A DNA stretch of 64,000 nt from contig VXQT01000013.1 of assembly GCA_009838915.1 (NCBI GenBank), positions 520,194 through 584,193 of the forward strand, written 5' to 3'. Below, piece after piece: positions 20,324-29,694 of this stretch. The position numbers were made by a program, and so were the translations under genes. How positions within the stretch are numbered: position 1 is the first letter of the stretch; every line of letters begins with the position of its first letter. The notes under the pieces were generated by a model. That model did no database searches. It saw only the letters and a program-made list of their open reading frames with translations, and had not been told where the DNA came from. This DNA comes from Chloroflexota bacterium (lineage in GTDB: Bacteria; Chloroflexota; Dehalococcoidia; Bin125).

Positions 20324-21652
20324 TCAGGCCGGGCGGTGGCGGACCATCTGGCGCTTGATCCCGCCGACGTGGAGGAAGGCGATCACGTTCTCGGGCGGGG
20401 CGACTAGCTCCAGGTTCGGGAGGATTGGCCGCAGGGCGTGGAAAATGGCGCGCATCTCCCAGCGGGCCAAGTTGGCGCCCAGGCAGAAGTGTTCGCCGTA
20501 GCCGCCGAAGGCGAAGTGATCGTTGGGGTCGCGCTTGATGTCGAATCGGTAGGGGTCTTCGAATACGTCCTCGTCGCGGTTGGCCGACGGGTACCAGAGC
20601 ACCACCGACTCGCCCTTGCGGATTGTCTTGCCGCGCAGCTCGACATCCTGCACCGCAGTCCGCTGGAACTGGATCACGATCGAGGTCCAGCGCAGGATCT
20701 CCTCGACCGCAGACGGCACCAGGGACTCGTCTTCAATCAGCATCTGCATCTGATCGGGGTGGTCGAGCAGCGCCTTGACGCCGCCGCTGATCGAATTGCG
20801 GGTCGTCTCATTGCCGGCCGCGAGCAGCAGCACGAAGTAACCGTGAATCTCACCGGGCGACAGCGGGCGGCCGTCGATCTCCGCGCGCAGCAGGTCGCTG
20901 AGCAGATCGTCGCCGAGGCCTTCGCGCTTGCGCTGTTCAATCAAGTCGTTGTTGTAACGGAACCACTCGACGCCGACGCGCTCGGTCGCCTGGCTGGGCG
21001 ACTCGCCCGGCAGGCGGAACTCGGGGTCGTCCGCGCCGACGATCACCTCGGTCCACTCGAAGATCTGGTCCCAGTCCTCCTCGGGTACGCCGCCCATGGC
21101 GCAGATCGCGGCGACCGGCAGCTTGGCAGAGAGTTCATGAACCAGATCGATCGCCGAGTGGGAACCCTTGTCGGCGAAGTCAGCGACGACTTTGTCGGCG
21201 AAGTCGGAGACGTAGTTCTCCGCCATCTCGGCGAAGTGGTCTTCGAGCATCTTCATCATGCGCGGGGTGAAGTGCCGCGCCACCAACCCGCGGTGCTGAC
21301 GGTGTTCCGGCGGGTCGAGGTAGATGAAGTCGGGCGGATCGTCCGGGTGTCCGCCGGTGCGGTTGGTCGACCGCTCGCGTCCTCGCGAGGCCGTACCCAA
21401 CTTCGACGCCGTGTTCAGCCGCAGCATCTGAGAGTTGGAGAACAGCTCCGGGTGCGACGAGATGAAGCGAATGTCCGCGTGCTTGGTGATCGCCCAGAAC
21501 GGCTCGTATCCGGGCCGCTGATACCAGTAGACCGGCGCCTCCTGGCGCAGCAGGTCCCACTCGGCCCACGGATAGCCGATGTCGCGATAGCGATCGGAGT
21601 CGGTGATGTCGACGGTGTCGACGGTCAATGCGGGCGCTTCGGCGATAACCAT
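20324..21652 (-). CDS. Cytochrome P450 (CYP124/125/142-like), copy 2
   Basis: 442 aa from the ATG at 21652, which is preceded by GGAGGAGA. The track start seven codons earlier would include that ribosome-binding site as coding sequence. The heme Cys is at 390 in FGGYGEHFCLG and the I-helix reads LLAAGNETTRNS. It is transcribed first of the pair, with 68 bp before copy 1. Differences cluster in the F/G region (about 190-235), where substrate contacts lie, so the two copies may have split substrate range. It is divergent from the alpha/beta hydrolase. Confidence 0.92.
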   Translation of the reverse strand: MVIAEAPALTVDTVDITDSDRYRDIGYPWAEWDLLRQEAPVYWYQRPGYEPFWAITKHADIRFISSHPELFSNSQMLRLNTASKLGTASRGRERSTNRTGGHPDDPPDFIYLDPPEHRQHRGLVARHFTPRMMKMLEDHFAEMAENYVSDFADKVVADFADKGSHSAIDLVHELSAKLPVAAICAMGGVPEEDWDQIFEWTEVIVGADDPEFRLPGESPSQATERVGVEWFRYNNDLIEQRKREGLGDDLLSDLLRAEIDGRPLSPGEIHGYFVLLLAAGNETTRNSISGGVKALLDHPDQMQMLIEDESLVPSAVEEILRWTSIVIQFQRTAVQDVELRGKTIRKGESVVLWYPSANRDEDVFEDPYRFDIKRDPNDHFAFGGYGEHFCLGANLARWEMRAIFHALRPILPNLELVAPPENVIAFLHVGGIKRQMVRHRPA

Positions 21653-21692
21653 GGGTCTCCTCCAACGTCCCATCGCGGACAGGAAGTGTTGC

Positions 21693-21706
21693 GTCTCTTC
21701 AGAGAC
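21693..21706. promoter_or_regulatory. Palindromic candidate operator between divergent P450 and hydrolase genes
   Basis: GTCTCT-TC-AGAGAC is a perfect inverted repeat 40 bp upstream of the P450 copy 2 start and 95 bp upstream of the hydrolase. Its position suits a dimeric repressor controlling both genes. No regulator gene lies next to it. Confidence 0.35.
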
Positions 21707-21801
21707 AGACTAATGCTGCCGCCTTAGACTTTGCCCGAAGTTGCTGAAGGCCGTGCCGACGGCGCGGCATGACGACCCGTAGCAGTTGCAGGAGGTGACC
21801 G

Positions 21802-22662
21802 ATGGCTGAAGTGATGCGACCGGACGGCACGATCATTCACTACGAGGTCTACGGCGAGGGCAACAGCGAGATTCCACTGCTGCTGTTCGCGCCGGGCGGA
21901 GTCAACTCGCAAATCGAATTCTGGCAGCGCTCGATCATCAACCCGATTGATGCGTTCTCGGACGAGTTCACCGTGATTGGCATGGATCAGCGGCATTGCG
22001 GACAATCGAAGACCGGGCTCATGGCGTTCGACTACGACGAGGCAATGAAGGATCAGATCGCGGTGCTCAACGATCTGGGCGTGCCCCGCGCGCACGTGAT
22101 GGGCGGTTGCATCGGGTGCGCCTACGCGCTGCGGCTCGCCGACCAGGCCCCGGCGCGAGTCGCAGGGGTCGTGATGCAGGATCCCGTGGGCCTGGATGAG
22201 ACCAACTCGCCCGAGACCTTCTACGACATGTTCAACCCGACGATTCGGCTGTGCCGCGCGGAGGGCCTGGAGGCGGTGATCGAGGCCGCGCAGCGCGATC
22301 CAGTCTTCATGCAGAACAACGAAGCCGGGCCGTTCGCCCAGCGGATTCACGACGAGCCGCTATTCGCTGACGCGGTGCGCAGCATCCGCCGCGAGGGCTA
22401 CATTGCCCTGGTCGTGGAGTTCCGCGATGGAATGTGGCCGCAGCTGGAGCCCTACTTCGCAGTCAATGAAGTCGCCGTGCAGCGCACGTACTCGCCGATG
22501 CTGGTAATCCCCGGCGCGGACCCGTTTCACCCGACCGGGATCGGGCATCGCATCTGCAACGAGGCTCCCAACGCGCGCTGTCTCGACGTTGACGCTCGCT
22601 CGGCCGAGAAGCTGCCTGCGACCCTTGACGCCATCCGTCAGTTCTTGCGTGATTGCAGCTAA
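21802..22662 (+). CDS. Alpha/beta hydrolase with cysteine nucleophile
   Basis: 286 aa with an AGGAGG ribosome-binding site. The fold is clear from GMDQRHCGQSK after strand 4 and the nucleophile elbow GGCIG, where C103 replaces the usual Ser. Cys nucleophiles occur in dienelactone hydrolases. The acid and base are probably D and H of the GADPFHPTGIGH segment. The likely substrate is a lactone or enol ester, possibly produced by the neighbouring P450s or flavin enzymes. It is divergent from the P450s across 149 bp. Confidence 0.8.
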   Translation: MAEVMRPDGTIIHYEVYGEGNSEIPLLLFAPGGVNSQIEFWQRSIINPIDAFSDEFTVIGMDQRHCGQSKTGLMAFDYDEAMKDQIAVLNDLGVPRAHVMGGCIGCAYALRLADQAPARVAGVVMQDPVGLDETNSPETFYDMFNPTIRLCRAEGLEAVIEAAQRDPVFMQNNEAGPFAQRIHDEPLFADAVRSIRREGYIALVVEFRDGMWPQLEPYFAVNEVAVQRTYSPMLVIPGADPFHPTGIGHRICNEAPNARCLDVDARSAEKLPATLDAIRQFLRDCS

Positions 22663-22760
22663 GGCGCGTGCGCGTCGCTCAACTGCCGCACCTATGGGAT
22701 GTCATTCGGGCGTCGGCATAGAGTGAGTCAAACGCCGATCCACACGAAGGAGCACACGCG

Positions 22761-23432
22761 ATGCAGTATGAGATTCTCCACCGACCGTCATACGCCCTCG
22801 GACGGATTGAGCTGGCATCGGGAGAGCAGATACAGGCGGAGGCCGGAGCGATGGTCTCAATGTCGGCCAGCATCTCGATCGAGACCGGGATGCGGGGCGG
22901 GCTGTTGGGCGGACTGAAACGCTCGGTCCTCGGCGGCGAAAGCTTCTTCATCAACACCTTCACCGCCGAGCAATCGGGCGAAGTGACGATCGCGCCCGGT
23001 CTGCCGGGCGACATCCAGGTGATTGAAATGAGCGGCGGCTCGGTACTTGTGCAATCGGGGTCGTTCCTGGCGGCGACGAATGACATCGAGGTCGACACTT
23101 CCTGGGGCGGCGCCAAGAGCTTCTTCTCCGGCGAAGGGTTGATCCTGCTGCGCTGTTCGGGACACGGCTTGCTGTTCCTCTCCAGTTACGGCGCGATTCA
23201 CCTGAAGGAACTGAATGTCGGCGAGCAGTACACCGTGGACACAGGACACATGGTCGCCTTCGACGAATCAGTCAAGTACAGCGTCGGGCGCTCGGGCGGC
23301 TGGAAGACGACGCTGCTTTCGGGCGAGGGCCTGGTCTGCAAGTTGGAAGGACCGGGACGGTTCTACATGCAGACCCGCAGCCAGGACGCCTTCCTGAGCT
23401 GGCTGCTGCCCAGGATTCCCAAGCAGTCGTAG
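22761..23432 (+). CDS. TIGR00266/AIM24 family protein
   Basis: 223 aa, AAGGAG ribosome-binding site. The beta-rich, glycine-rich sequence matches the AIM24 family: AEAGAMVSMSASI, then GGLKRSVLGGESFF, TFTAE, and IHLKELNVGEQYTVDTGHMVAFDE. The family forms trefoil-like beta repeats and its bacterial function is unsettled. It stands alone between the hydrolase and the TauE-type permease on the same strand. Confidence 0.85.
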   Translation: MQYEILHRPSYALGRIELASGEQIQAEAGAMVSMSASISIETGMRGGLLGGLKRSVLGGESFFINTFTAEQSGEVTIAPGLPGDIQVIEMSGGSVLVQSGSFLAATNDIEVDTSWGGAKSFFSGEGLILLRCSGHGLLFLSSYGAIHLKELNVGEQYTVDTGHMVAFDESVKYSVGRSGGWKTTLLSGEGLVCKLEGPGRFYMQTRSQDAFLSWLLPRIPKQS

Positions 23433-23485
23433 CACCTGGCTACACTCGCAGCTGCATTCGTCATACGCCGTCGTAGCCTGCGCGG

Positions 23486-24298
23486 ATGGACTGGCTTGAG
23501 TTCGTCGCGCTGATCGGGGTCGGACTCGCGGTCGGCGTCTATGCGACGGCGGTGGGCGCGGGTGGGGGATTCCTGTTTGCCCCGGTGCTGCTCACCCGTC
23601 ACGCGGAATCTAGCCCGGCCGAGGTGGCGATGGCCTCGATGTGCCTCGTCCTCGCGACTTCCGGTCTGGCCGCGGCGAGGTTGGCGCGGGAAAAGCGCAT
23701 CGACTTTCGCGCCGTCGGAATGGCTGCGGCCATCGCCGTGCCGGCGGGCGTAATCGGCGCGACCGGGACGGCCCAGCTGCCCCGCGAGGTGTTTGCCGGC
23801 GGCTTCGCCGTCCTGCTCGCCACGCTGGGCGCGTACCTGATCTGGCGTCCGACGGGCGACGCGGGACAGGTGGGACAGCGCGGGTGGCGACGGATGATCC
23901 GCGATGGTCGCGGCGAGCTGTATCTCTACTGGATTCCGGTCAGGCGCTCGATAAGCGTAGTGGCGCTGACCTCGGTGCTGACCTCGCTGGCCGGCATTGG
24001 CGGCGGGCTGTTTTTCGCCACGATCACGATCCGGGTCATGCGCATGCCGGCCTGGTTGGGGGTCCCGGCGTCGCACAGCATTGTGACCAGCATCGCAGTC
24101 GCTGTGGTCATCTTCCACACCGCGACGCAGCACTTCGGCGACCCTTTGAACGACGTCCCGCCGCTCCTGATCGGCACACTGATCGCTAGCCCGATCGGCC
24201 TGCGCGTCGCCGCCCGGATTCGCGAGTCGATGCTGTCACGGCTGCTCGCGCTGGGCATGCTTGTTGTCGCCGTGCGTGTAGCGTTCGAGGCGTTCTAG
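23486..24298 (+). CDS. TauE/SafE family sulfite/organosulfonate exporter-like permease
   Basis: 270 aa, mostly hydrophobic with about eight membrane segments. The N-terminal GVYATAVGAGGGFLFAPVLL and the mid-protein LTSLAGIGGGLFFATI are the duplicated glycine-rich signatures of the family. It transports small sulfur-containing or carboxylate anions across the inner membrane; the substrate is undetermined. Its 3' end overlaps priA by 4 bp in convergent orientation. Confidence 0.88.
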   Translation: MDWLEFVALIGVGLAVGVYATAVGAGGGFLFAPVLLTRHAESSPAEVAMASMCLVLATSGLAAARLAREKRIDFRAVGMAAAIAVPAGVIGATGTAQLPREVFAGGFAVLLATLGAYLIWRPTGDAGQVGQRGWRRMIRDGRGELYLYWIPVRRSISVVALTSVLTSLAGIGGGLFFATITIRVMRMPAWLGVPASHSIVTSIAVAVVIFHTATQHFGDPLNDVPPLLIGTLIASPIGLRVAARIRESMLSRLLALGMLVVAVRVAFEAF

Positions 24299-26745
24299 TC
24301 CAGCGGGTCGACATCAACCGACCAACCGCGGCCGAGTTCCACCTGCCTGAGCAGCGTGAGCGGATCGTCGCCAATCAGCAGGGCCTGGCGCCGCCACTGG
24401 TTGCGCCGACGAGCCGGAGAGGCCGGAGCCGGTCCGAGGATCCGGGCAACGGATCCGGGCGTTCGGTCGCGCAGACTCGAAAGCTCGTGAACCATTCTCT
24501 CGGCCTCGGCGTCAGCCTCCGCAATCGAGGAACGTGTGACCGTGATCCGCGCCATCCGCCCGAACGGCGGATAGTCCAGCATGCGGCGCAAGTGGGTCTC
24601 GGCGGTGTAGAAGGCGTCGTAGTCGTGCGCCGCTGCCGCGACCACCGCGAAGTGATCAGGCGAATAGGTCTGGATGATCACGCGGCCTCCGAGCGCTCCC
24701 CGGCCGGAACGGCCGGCAACCTGGGAGAGCAACTGGAAGGTGCGCTCGGCCGCCAGGTAGTCGGACTCTCGCAGCGAGAGATCGGCGTTCACGACTCCGG
24801 CCACCGTGACGCTGGGCAGATCGAGACCCTTGGCGATCATCTGCGTGCCGATCAGCACACGGGAGCGTCGATCCGCGAACTCGGCGAGCAGCGCTTCGTG
24901 CGAGTCGGCCGACGAGGCCGTGTCGCGATCCCAGCGCGTGATCGGAACATCGCCCCAACGGCGTCGCACTTCAGCCTCGAGCTGAGCCGTGCCAAAGCTC
25001 ATCGCGCCGATGCGTTCGTCCAGGCACAACGGGCAACGCGCTGGTGCCGGCTGTCGTTCTCCACACTCGTGGCACTGGAGGTACGGGCCGGGTCGATGCA
25101 GGGTCAGGGCAATCGAGCAACGCGAACAGCCGATCGCCTCGCCGCAGGCTCGACAGACCAGCGCCGACATGCCGCGCCGGTTGAGGAACAACAAAACCTG
25201 TTCGTCACGTGAGAGCGCCTCCGAGATCGCCGCATCGAGTTCACGTCCGAACACGGAGCGAACGCCGGCAGCGAGTTCCTCACGCAGATCGACGACATCG
25301 ATGATGGGTTGCGGAATGACCCGCGGGCCATCGGCGCCCGACTGAACCCGTTGGGTCAGGCGAAGCAGAGAGCTGCGACCGGCGCGAGCTTCGGCCATCG
25401 AGACCACGCTCGGAGTCGCCGAGCCGAGCAGCGTCACCAGCCGACGTTCATGCGCCATCTCACGGGCGATCGTGACGACGTGGTATCGAGGCTGCGGATC
25501 GGTTTGCTTGTAAGTCCATTCGTGCTCTTCGTCGATGATTACAAGCGCCAGATTCTTGACCGGCCCGAAGAGGGCGGAGCGGGCGCCGACTAGGATGCGT
25601 TTCCCTCCGGCATACACCTGCCGCCACTGTTCGCGCGCTTCGGCTCGGGCAAGTCCCGAGTGCCGAACGGCCACCTGACCCGGAAATCGAGCATCGAAGC
25701 GCGCGATGGTCTGCGGCGCGAGGGCAATCTCGGGGACGAGCACGATCACGCCGCCGCCCGACGCCAACGCTCGCTCGGCCGCCGCCAGGTAGACCTCGGT
25801 CTTACCGCTGCCGGTCACGCCGTGGAGCAGGAGCGCGGAGCCGTCATCAGATTCAAGAGACTGGATGATCTCATCAACGGCCGACTGTTGTTCACCGGTC
25901 AGCTCCGGCGCCGGCGTCGGAGCGACACTTCCCGGCACTGGAGCGTCGTCTTGCCGCACCAGGTACCCCGCGTGCTCCAGGGTGTCGATGTCGGCGCGGG
26001 TTGCCGCGCTGCGTCGTCTTGCCGTCACTTCGTCAAGCGGACCGTCCGTCAACAAACGCAGCAGTTCGAGCTGTCGCCGCTCCGAACCCGTGCGACGCAG
26101 GGACGCTGCGATGGCACGTGCGTCTTCCTGATCGATGGCGAGGACGATGCTGTCGCCGTCGCGGACGGCGAGCGCGCTCCCGGCAAGCCATGAGTCCAGG
26201 GCCTTGCGCCCACCCAGCAGCCGCGCGGCCTCATCCGCTACCAGACCTTCCTCGCGGTCGCACAGGGCGGCCAGGAGGTCGCCCGGTCTCGACCGCTTGC
26301 TCTGCGGCCAGTCGGCGACTACTCTTCGAAGCCGCTCCTCCGTTATGGAAAGTACAAGCCGCTTCGGAATTGCCGGCCTTGCCGGTACGAGCGGGCGGAA
26401 GGAGCCCGCAGATCGTCTCGGACGCGACGGCGTGCCAGGCGGAAGAAAGAGCTGCACGCAGGACGCCACCGGCGCGAGATAGCGATCCGATATCCAGACT
26501 GCCAGATCGAGCTGGTCCGATGTCAGCAGCGGTCGGCGATCGAGCACACGCTCAACCAAGCGCGGGCCCGCCACCTCGCTCTCGGCCGTCACCGCCAGCA
26601 CGATGCCGATCGCCCACTGCGAGCGCCAGGGGACGATGACCGACATCCCGCGGCGAAGCGCCATGTCTGGTCGGGCCTCGTAAGTGAAGACGGCTCGTTG
26701 AGGGCTGCCGCTCAGGACGGCGACCTCGGCATATCGTTCGCTCAT
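24295..26745 (-). CDS. priA: Primosomal protein N' (PriA replication-restart helicase)
   Basis: 816 aa. The N-terminal 3'-DNA-binding domain is followed by Walker A GVTGSGKTEVYL, a DEEH box (IIDEEHEWTYKQ), paired zinc sites (CRACG...CSRCS, CHECG...CPLC) and helicase motifs GTQMIAKG and QVAGRSGRG. It reloads the replisome at stalled forks. The ATG lies 81 bp from the CoA transferase start on the other strand, so the genes are divergent. Confidence 0.96.
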   Translation of the reverse strand: MSERYAEVAVLSGSPQRAVFTYEARPDMALRRGMSVIVPWRSQWAIGIVLAVTAESEVAGPRLVERVLDRRPLLTSDQLDLAVWISDRYLAPVASCVQLFLPPGTPSRPRRSAGSFRPLVPARPAIPKRLVLSITEERLRRVVADWPQSKRSRPGDLLAALCDREEGLVADEAARLLGGRKALDSWLAGSALAVRDGDSIVLAIDQEDARAIAASLRRTGSERRQLELLRLLTDGPLDEVTARRRSAATRADIDTLEHAGYLVRQDDAPVPGSVAPTPAPELTGEQQSAVDEIIQSLESDDGSALLLHGVTGSGKTEVYLAAAERALASGGGVIVLVPEIALAPQTIARFDARFPGQVAVRHSGLARAEAREQWRQVYAGGKRILVGARSALFGPVKNLALVIIDEEHEWTYKQTDPQPRYHVVTIAREMAHERRLVTLLGSATPSVVSMAEARAGRSSLLRLTQRVQSGADGPRVIPQPIIDVVDLREELAAGVRSVFGRELDAAISEALSRDEQVLLFLNRRGMSALVCRACGEAIGCSRCSIALTLHRPGPYLQCHECGERQPAPARCPLCLDERIGAMSFGTAQLEAEVRRRWGDVPITRWDRDTASSADSHEALLAEFADRRSRVLIGTQMIAKGLDLPSVTVAGVVNADLSLRESDYLAAERTFQLLSQVAGRSGRGALGGRVIIQTYSPDHFAVVAAAAHDYDAFYTAETHLRRMLDYPPFGRMARITVTRSSIAEADAEAERMVHELSSLRDRTPGSVARILGPAPASPARRRNQWRRQALLIGDDPLTLLRQVELGRGWSVDVDPLD

Positions 26746-26829
26746 TCGCGGAGTCCCCTAGCGGAGCAGGTGTTAGCGTCGCACTCGGAGCGCGTGCCTC
26801 ACTTGAAGGTTGATGAATGGGAGTGTCAG

Positions 26830-28125
26830 ATGTCCAGTGATCGGGCCAATCAGGAGGCCGATGCCCAGCCGTTTGATGGTATTCGGGTCGTCGAGTTTGG
26901 ACAGTTCGTGGCCGTGCCGTTCGCCGCGCAGTTGCTGGCCGAGGGCGGCGCCGAGGTGATCAAGATCGAGTCGCTGGAAGGCGATCCGACCCGTCGTCTG
27001 GCCCAACTGGCGCCGATGGAATCGCGCATCTACCTCTCCCGCAACCGTGGCAAGCGGTCGCTGCCGCTGCATCTTCGGCATGAGCGCGCTCCGCAGATCA
27101 TTGACGCGCTGCTCGGCCGCGCCGACGTCGCGCTGATGAACTTCCGTCCCGGTCTGGCCGCCCAGTTCGGGCTCGACGCGGAGACCCTGCGCGCGAAGTA
27201 TCCCCGGCTGATCGTCGCCTCGGTGACCCCCTTTGGCCGCTACGGACCCGACGCCGGCCTGGCCGGCATGGACATCGTGGTTCAGGCCCGCAGCGGACTC
27301 ATGGTGGCGAACGGCCGACAGGGTGACGGTCGTCCATTGAGCGGCGACCCGGTCAGCGCCGATTACATGGCCGCGATGTCGCTGGCCTTTGGGATTGCCT
27401 CCGCGCTCTTCCGTCGCGCCAACACCGGTCAAGGGGCGGAGGTCCACGCATCCCTGATGCAGGCGGCCATGACGCTGAACAACAATCAGATGCTGCGGGT
27501 GGAGTCGGCCGACGGCCCCGTCCACGACGAATCGCGCCAGGAACTGGCCGACATGCGCTCGCGCGGCGCCACGTACTCCGAACAGCGCATGGCGCAGCCA
27601 TCTGCACGCGCGCGGATCATGGCCGACATCTACTTTCGCACCTACACGACTTCGGACGGCTGGCTCGCTGTGGCTTGCGGCAGCACTCGCTTGCGCGCCG
27701 CCTTCAGCCTGGCGATTGGGCTCGAGGACGAGTACACGGGCGACGATCCAAATCACCACGCGGAGCACTACGAACATCTGCGTGAGGCAGCGGAAGCGAT
27801 CATGCAATCGCGCCCGACCGACGAATGGGAGGCGCTGCTCGCCGAGGCCGGGGTCCCGGCGTCGAGGGTCTTGATGCCGTTCGAGATTCTCGACGATCCG
27901 CAAGCCGCCGCCAACGACATGCTCTACGACCTCGATCATCCCCAGATCGGGCCGGTGCGACTCCTCGCGCCGCCGGTCGCGCTGGACGAACACGGCTTCC
28001 AGCAACCGCAAGCGACGAAGCCGTTCGCAAGCGAGACACGACCAATCCTGGTTGAGCTGGGGTTCGTTGAGTCAGAGATCGATCAGTTCGTCGAGTCAGG
28101 TGTGACCCGGGACTCGATCGAGTAG
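26830..28125 (+). CDS. CaiB/BaiF (family III) CoA transferase
   Basis: 431 aa from the ATG at 26830, with GGGAG upstream; the longer track ORF overlaps divergent priA. Family features include GIRVVEFGQFVAVPFAAQLLAE near the N-terminus, GAEVIKIE, NRGKRSLPL and the catalytic-Asp region GLAGMDIVVQARSGLM. The C-terminal half carries RPTDEWEALLAEAGVPASRV. It moves CoA between organic acids by ping-pong chemistry. The substrate is unknown; with nearby P450 and thiolase genes, branched or sterol-derived acids are a reasonable guess. Confidence 0.88.
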   Translation: MSSDRANQEADAQPFDGIRVVEFGQFVAVPFAAQLLAEGGAEVIKIESLEGDPTRRLAQLAPMESRIYLSRNRGKRSLPLHLRHERAPQIIDALLGRADVALMNFRPGLAAQFGLDAETLRAKYPRLIVASVTPFGRYGPDAGLAGMDIVVQARSGLMVANGRQGDGRPLSGDPVSADYMAAMSLAFGIASALFRRANTGQGAEVHASLMQAAMTLNNNQMLRVESADGPVHDESRQELADMRSRGATYSEQRMAQPSARARIMADIYFRTYTTSDGWLAVACGSTRLRAAFSLAIGLEDEYTGDDPNHHAEHYEHLREAAEAIMQSRPTDEWEALLAEAGVPASRVLMPFEILDDPQAAANDMLYDLDHPQIGPVRLLAPPVALDEHGFQQPQATKPFASETRPILVELGFVESEIDQFVESGVTRDSIE

Positions 28126-28131
28126 TGCGCG

Positions 28132-29637
28132 TCAGAGCTTGCGCATCTGTGGGAAGAGGATGACGTCTCGGATCGACTGCGAATTGGTCAAGAGCATAGC
28201 TAGACGATCCATGCCCATGCCTAGTCCGCCGGTCGGCGGCATGCCGTGCTCGAGCGCGACGATGAAATCCTCGTCCAGCAACTCCGCTTCGTCGTCTCCG
28301 GCTGCCTTGAGCTGCAGCTGATCTTCAAACCGCTGCCGTTGGTCGACCGGATCGTTGAGCTCCGTGTAAGCATTGGCCAGTTCCCAGCCACCCACAAACA
28401 GCTCGAACCGCTCAACCAGGCTGTCATCGTATTCGGTTCGCTTGGCCAACGGCGAGATCGCCAGAGGGTAGTCGAGCAAGAAGGTCGGCTGCTGCAAGTG
28501 CGGCTCCACCCGTTCCGAGACGAGTTCATCAAAGAGCTTGCCCCAGCCGGCGTTGGGTGGGATCCCGACGCCGTTGGCGCGCAGCAGGCCCTCCATTTCA
28601 TCGGTCGTAGGATAGTCGCGGAAATCCACGCCGACATGCTGCTTGACCGCATCGACCATCGTCACTCTCGCGAACGGTGGGGTGAAATCGACTTCGCCAT
28701 CTCCCCAGCGCACGCGGGTCGAACCATTGATCTCAGTGGAGATGTACGACAACGCGGCTTCGACCATCTCGGCGACGCCGTGGTAATCGGTGTACGCCTC
28801 GTAGCTCTCCATCATGGTGAACTCGGGGCTCCAGCGGTTGCCTATGCCTTCGTTGCGAAAGAGCCGGCCTATCTCGTAGACCTTGTCGAATCCACCGACG
28901 ATGAGCCGTTTGAGGTGCAGTTCAAGCGCGACCCGCAGTTGGCGCGGTTCGTCGAGCGCGTTGAAGTGTGTCAAGAATGGCCGCGCCGCCGCGCCGCCGG
29001 CTTCAGACTGCAGGACCGGGGTTTCGACCTCGAGGAATCCGCGATCGTCCATGAAGCGACGCATCGCGGAGACGATCTTCGAACGAGTCCGAAGAATCTC
29101 TTTGGCCTCATCATTGGCGATCAGGTCGAGGTATCGCTGTCGATATCGAGTCTCGACATCCTGCAGTCCGTGATACTTCTCAGGCGGCGGACGCAGCGCC
29201 TTGCTCAGCATCGCGACGGCGTCGGCCTGAACTGAGATTTCACCCCGGCGTGAACGGATCAGCGCACCCGACGCTTCGAGGAAGTCTCCAAGATCGAAGG
29301 CGTCGAGCAGTCTCCAGGACTCGCCCAGCGCTCGCTTGCTCGCGAGGACCTGAATCTGCCCCGTGTCGTCCTGAATGTCTATGAACGCGATCCGGCCCAT
29401 ATTGCGGAGAGCGACGATTCGTCCACCCACAGTGACATTCGGTACGTCGGTCTCGGTTGAAGATGCTTCGTGCGACTTGAAGATCTGGAGCGCGTCACCG
29501 ATGGCGTGGCTGCGTCCGGTCCTCGGCGGATACGGATTGATTGCGCTGTTGCGAAGCGTGTCGGCCTTCGCCTGGCGCTCGCCGATGATTGCGCGCAGGT
29601 AGCGAGTCTCGGACGTCGGTTGCTTGGAGTTGGACAT
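28132..29637 (-). CDS. lysS: Lysyl-tRNA synthetase, class II
   Basis: 501 aa. The N-terminal OB-fold anticodon domain (VGGRIVALRNMGRIAFIDIQDDTG) is followed by class II motif 1 (RSKIVSAMRRFMDDRGFLEVETPVL), motif 2 (GRLFRNEGIGNRWSPEFTMME) and motif 3 (GLGMGMDRLAMLLTNS). It charges tRNA-Lys. It sits directly downstream of greA on the same strand, a common bacterial pairing, and is convergent with the CoA transferase. Confidence 0.97.
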   Translation of the reverse strand: MSNSKQPTSETRYLRAIIGERQAKADTLRNSAINPYPPRTGRSHAIGDALQIFKSHEASSTETDVPNVTVGGRIVALRNMGRIAFIDIQDDTGQIQVLASKRALGESWRLLDAFDLGDFLEASGALIRSRRGEISVQADAVAMLSKALRPPPEKYHGLQDVETRYRQRYLDLIANDEAKEILRTRSKIVSAMRRFMDDRGFLEVETPVLQSEAGGAAARPFLTHFNALDEPRQLRVALELHLKRLIVGGFDKVYEIGRLFRNEGIGNRWSPEFTMMESYEAYTDYHGVAEMVEAALSYISTEINGSTRVRWGDGEVDFTPPFARVTMVDAVKQHVGVDFRDYPTTDEMEGLLRANGVGIPPNAGWGKLFDELVSERVEPHLQQPTFLLDYPLAISPLAKRTEYDDSLVERFELFVGGWELANAYTELNDPVDQRQRFEDQLQLKAAGDDEAELLDEDFIVALEHGMPPTGGLGMGMDRLAMLLTNSQSIRDVILFPQMRKL

Positions 29638-29694
29638 GGCGAGCGCGTTCCTCGTGCTGCGGCCTCCCGCCGCAGAGCTGGAGACCGCGATCGA

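Noticed and set aside
26773-28011. 412-aa minus-strand ORF opposite the CoA transferase
   Set aside because: Antisense shadow; the plus strand has clear CaiB/BaiF motifs.
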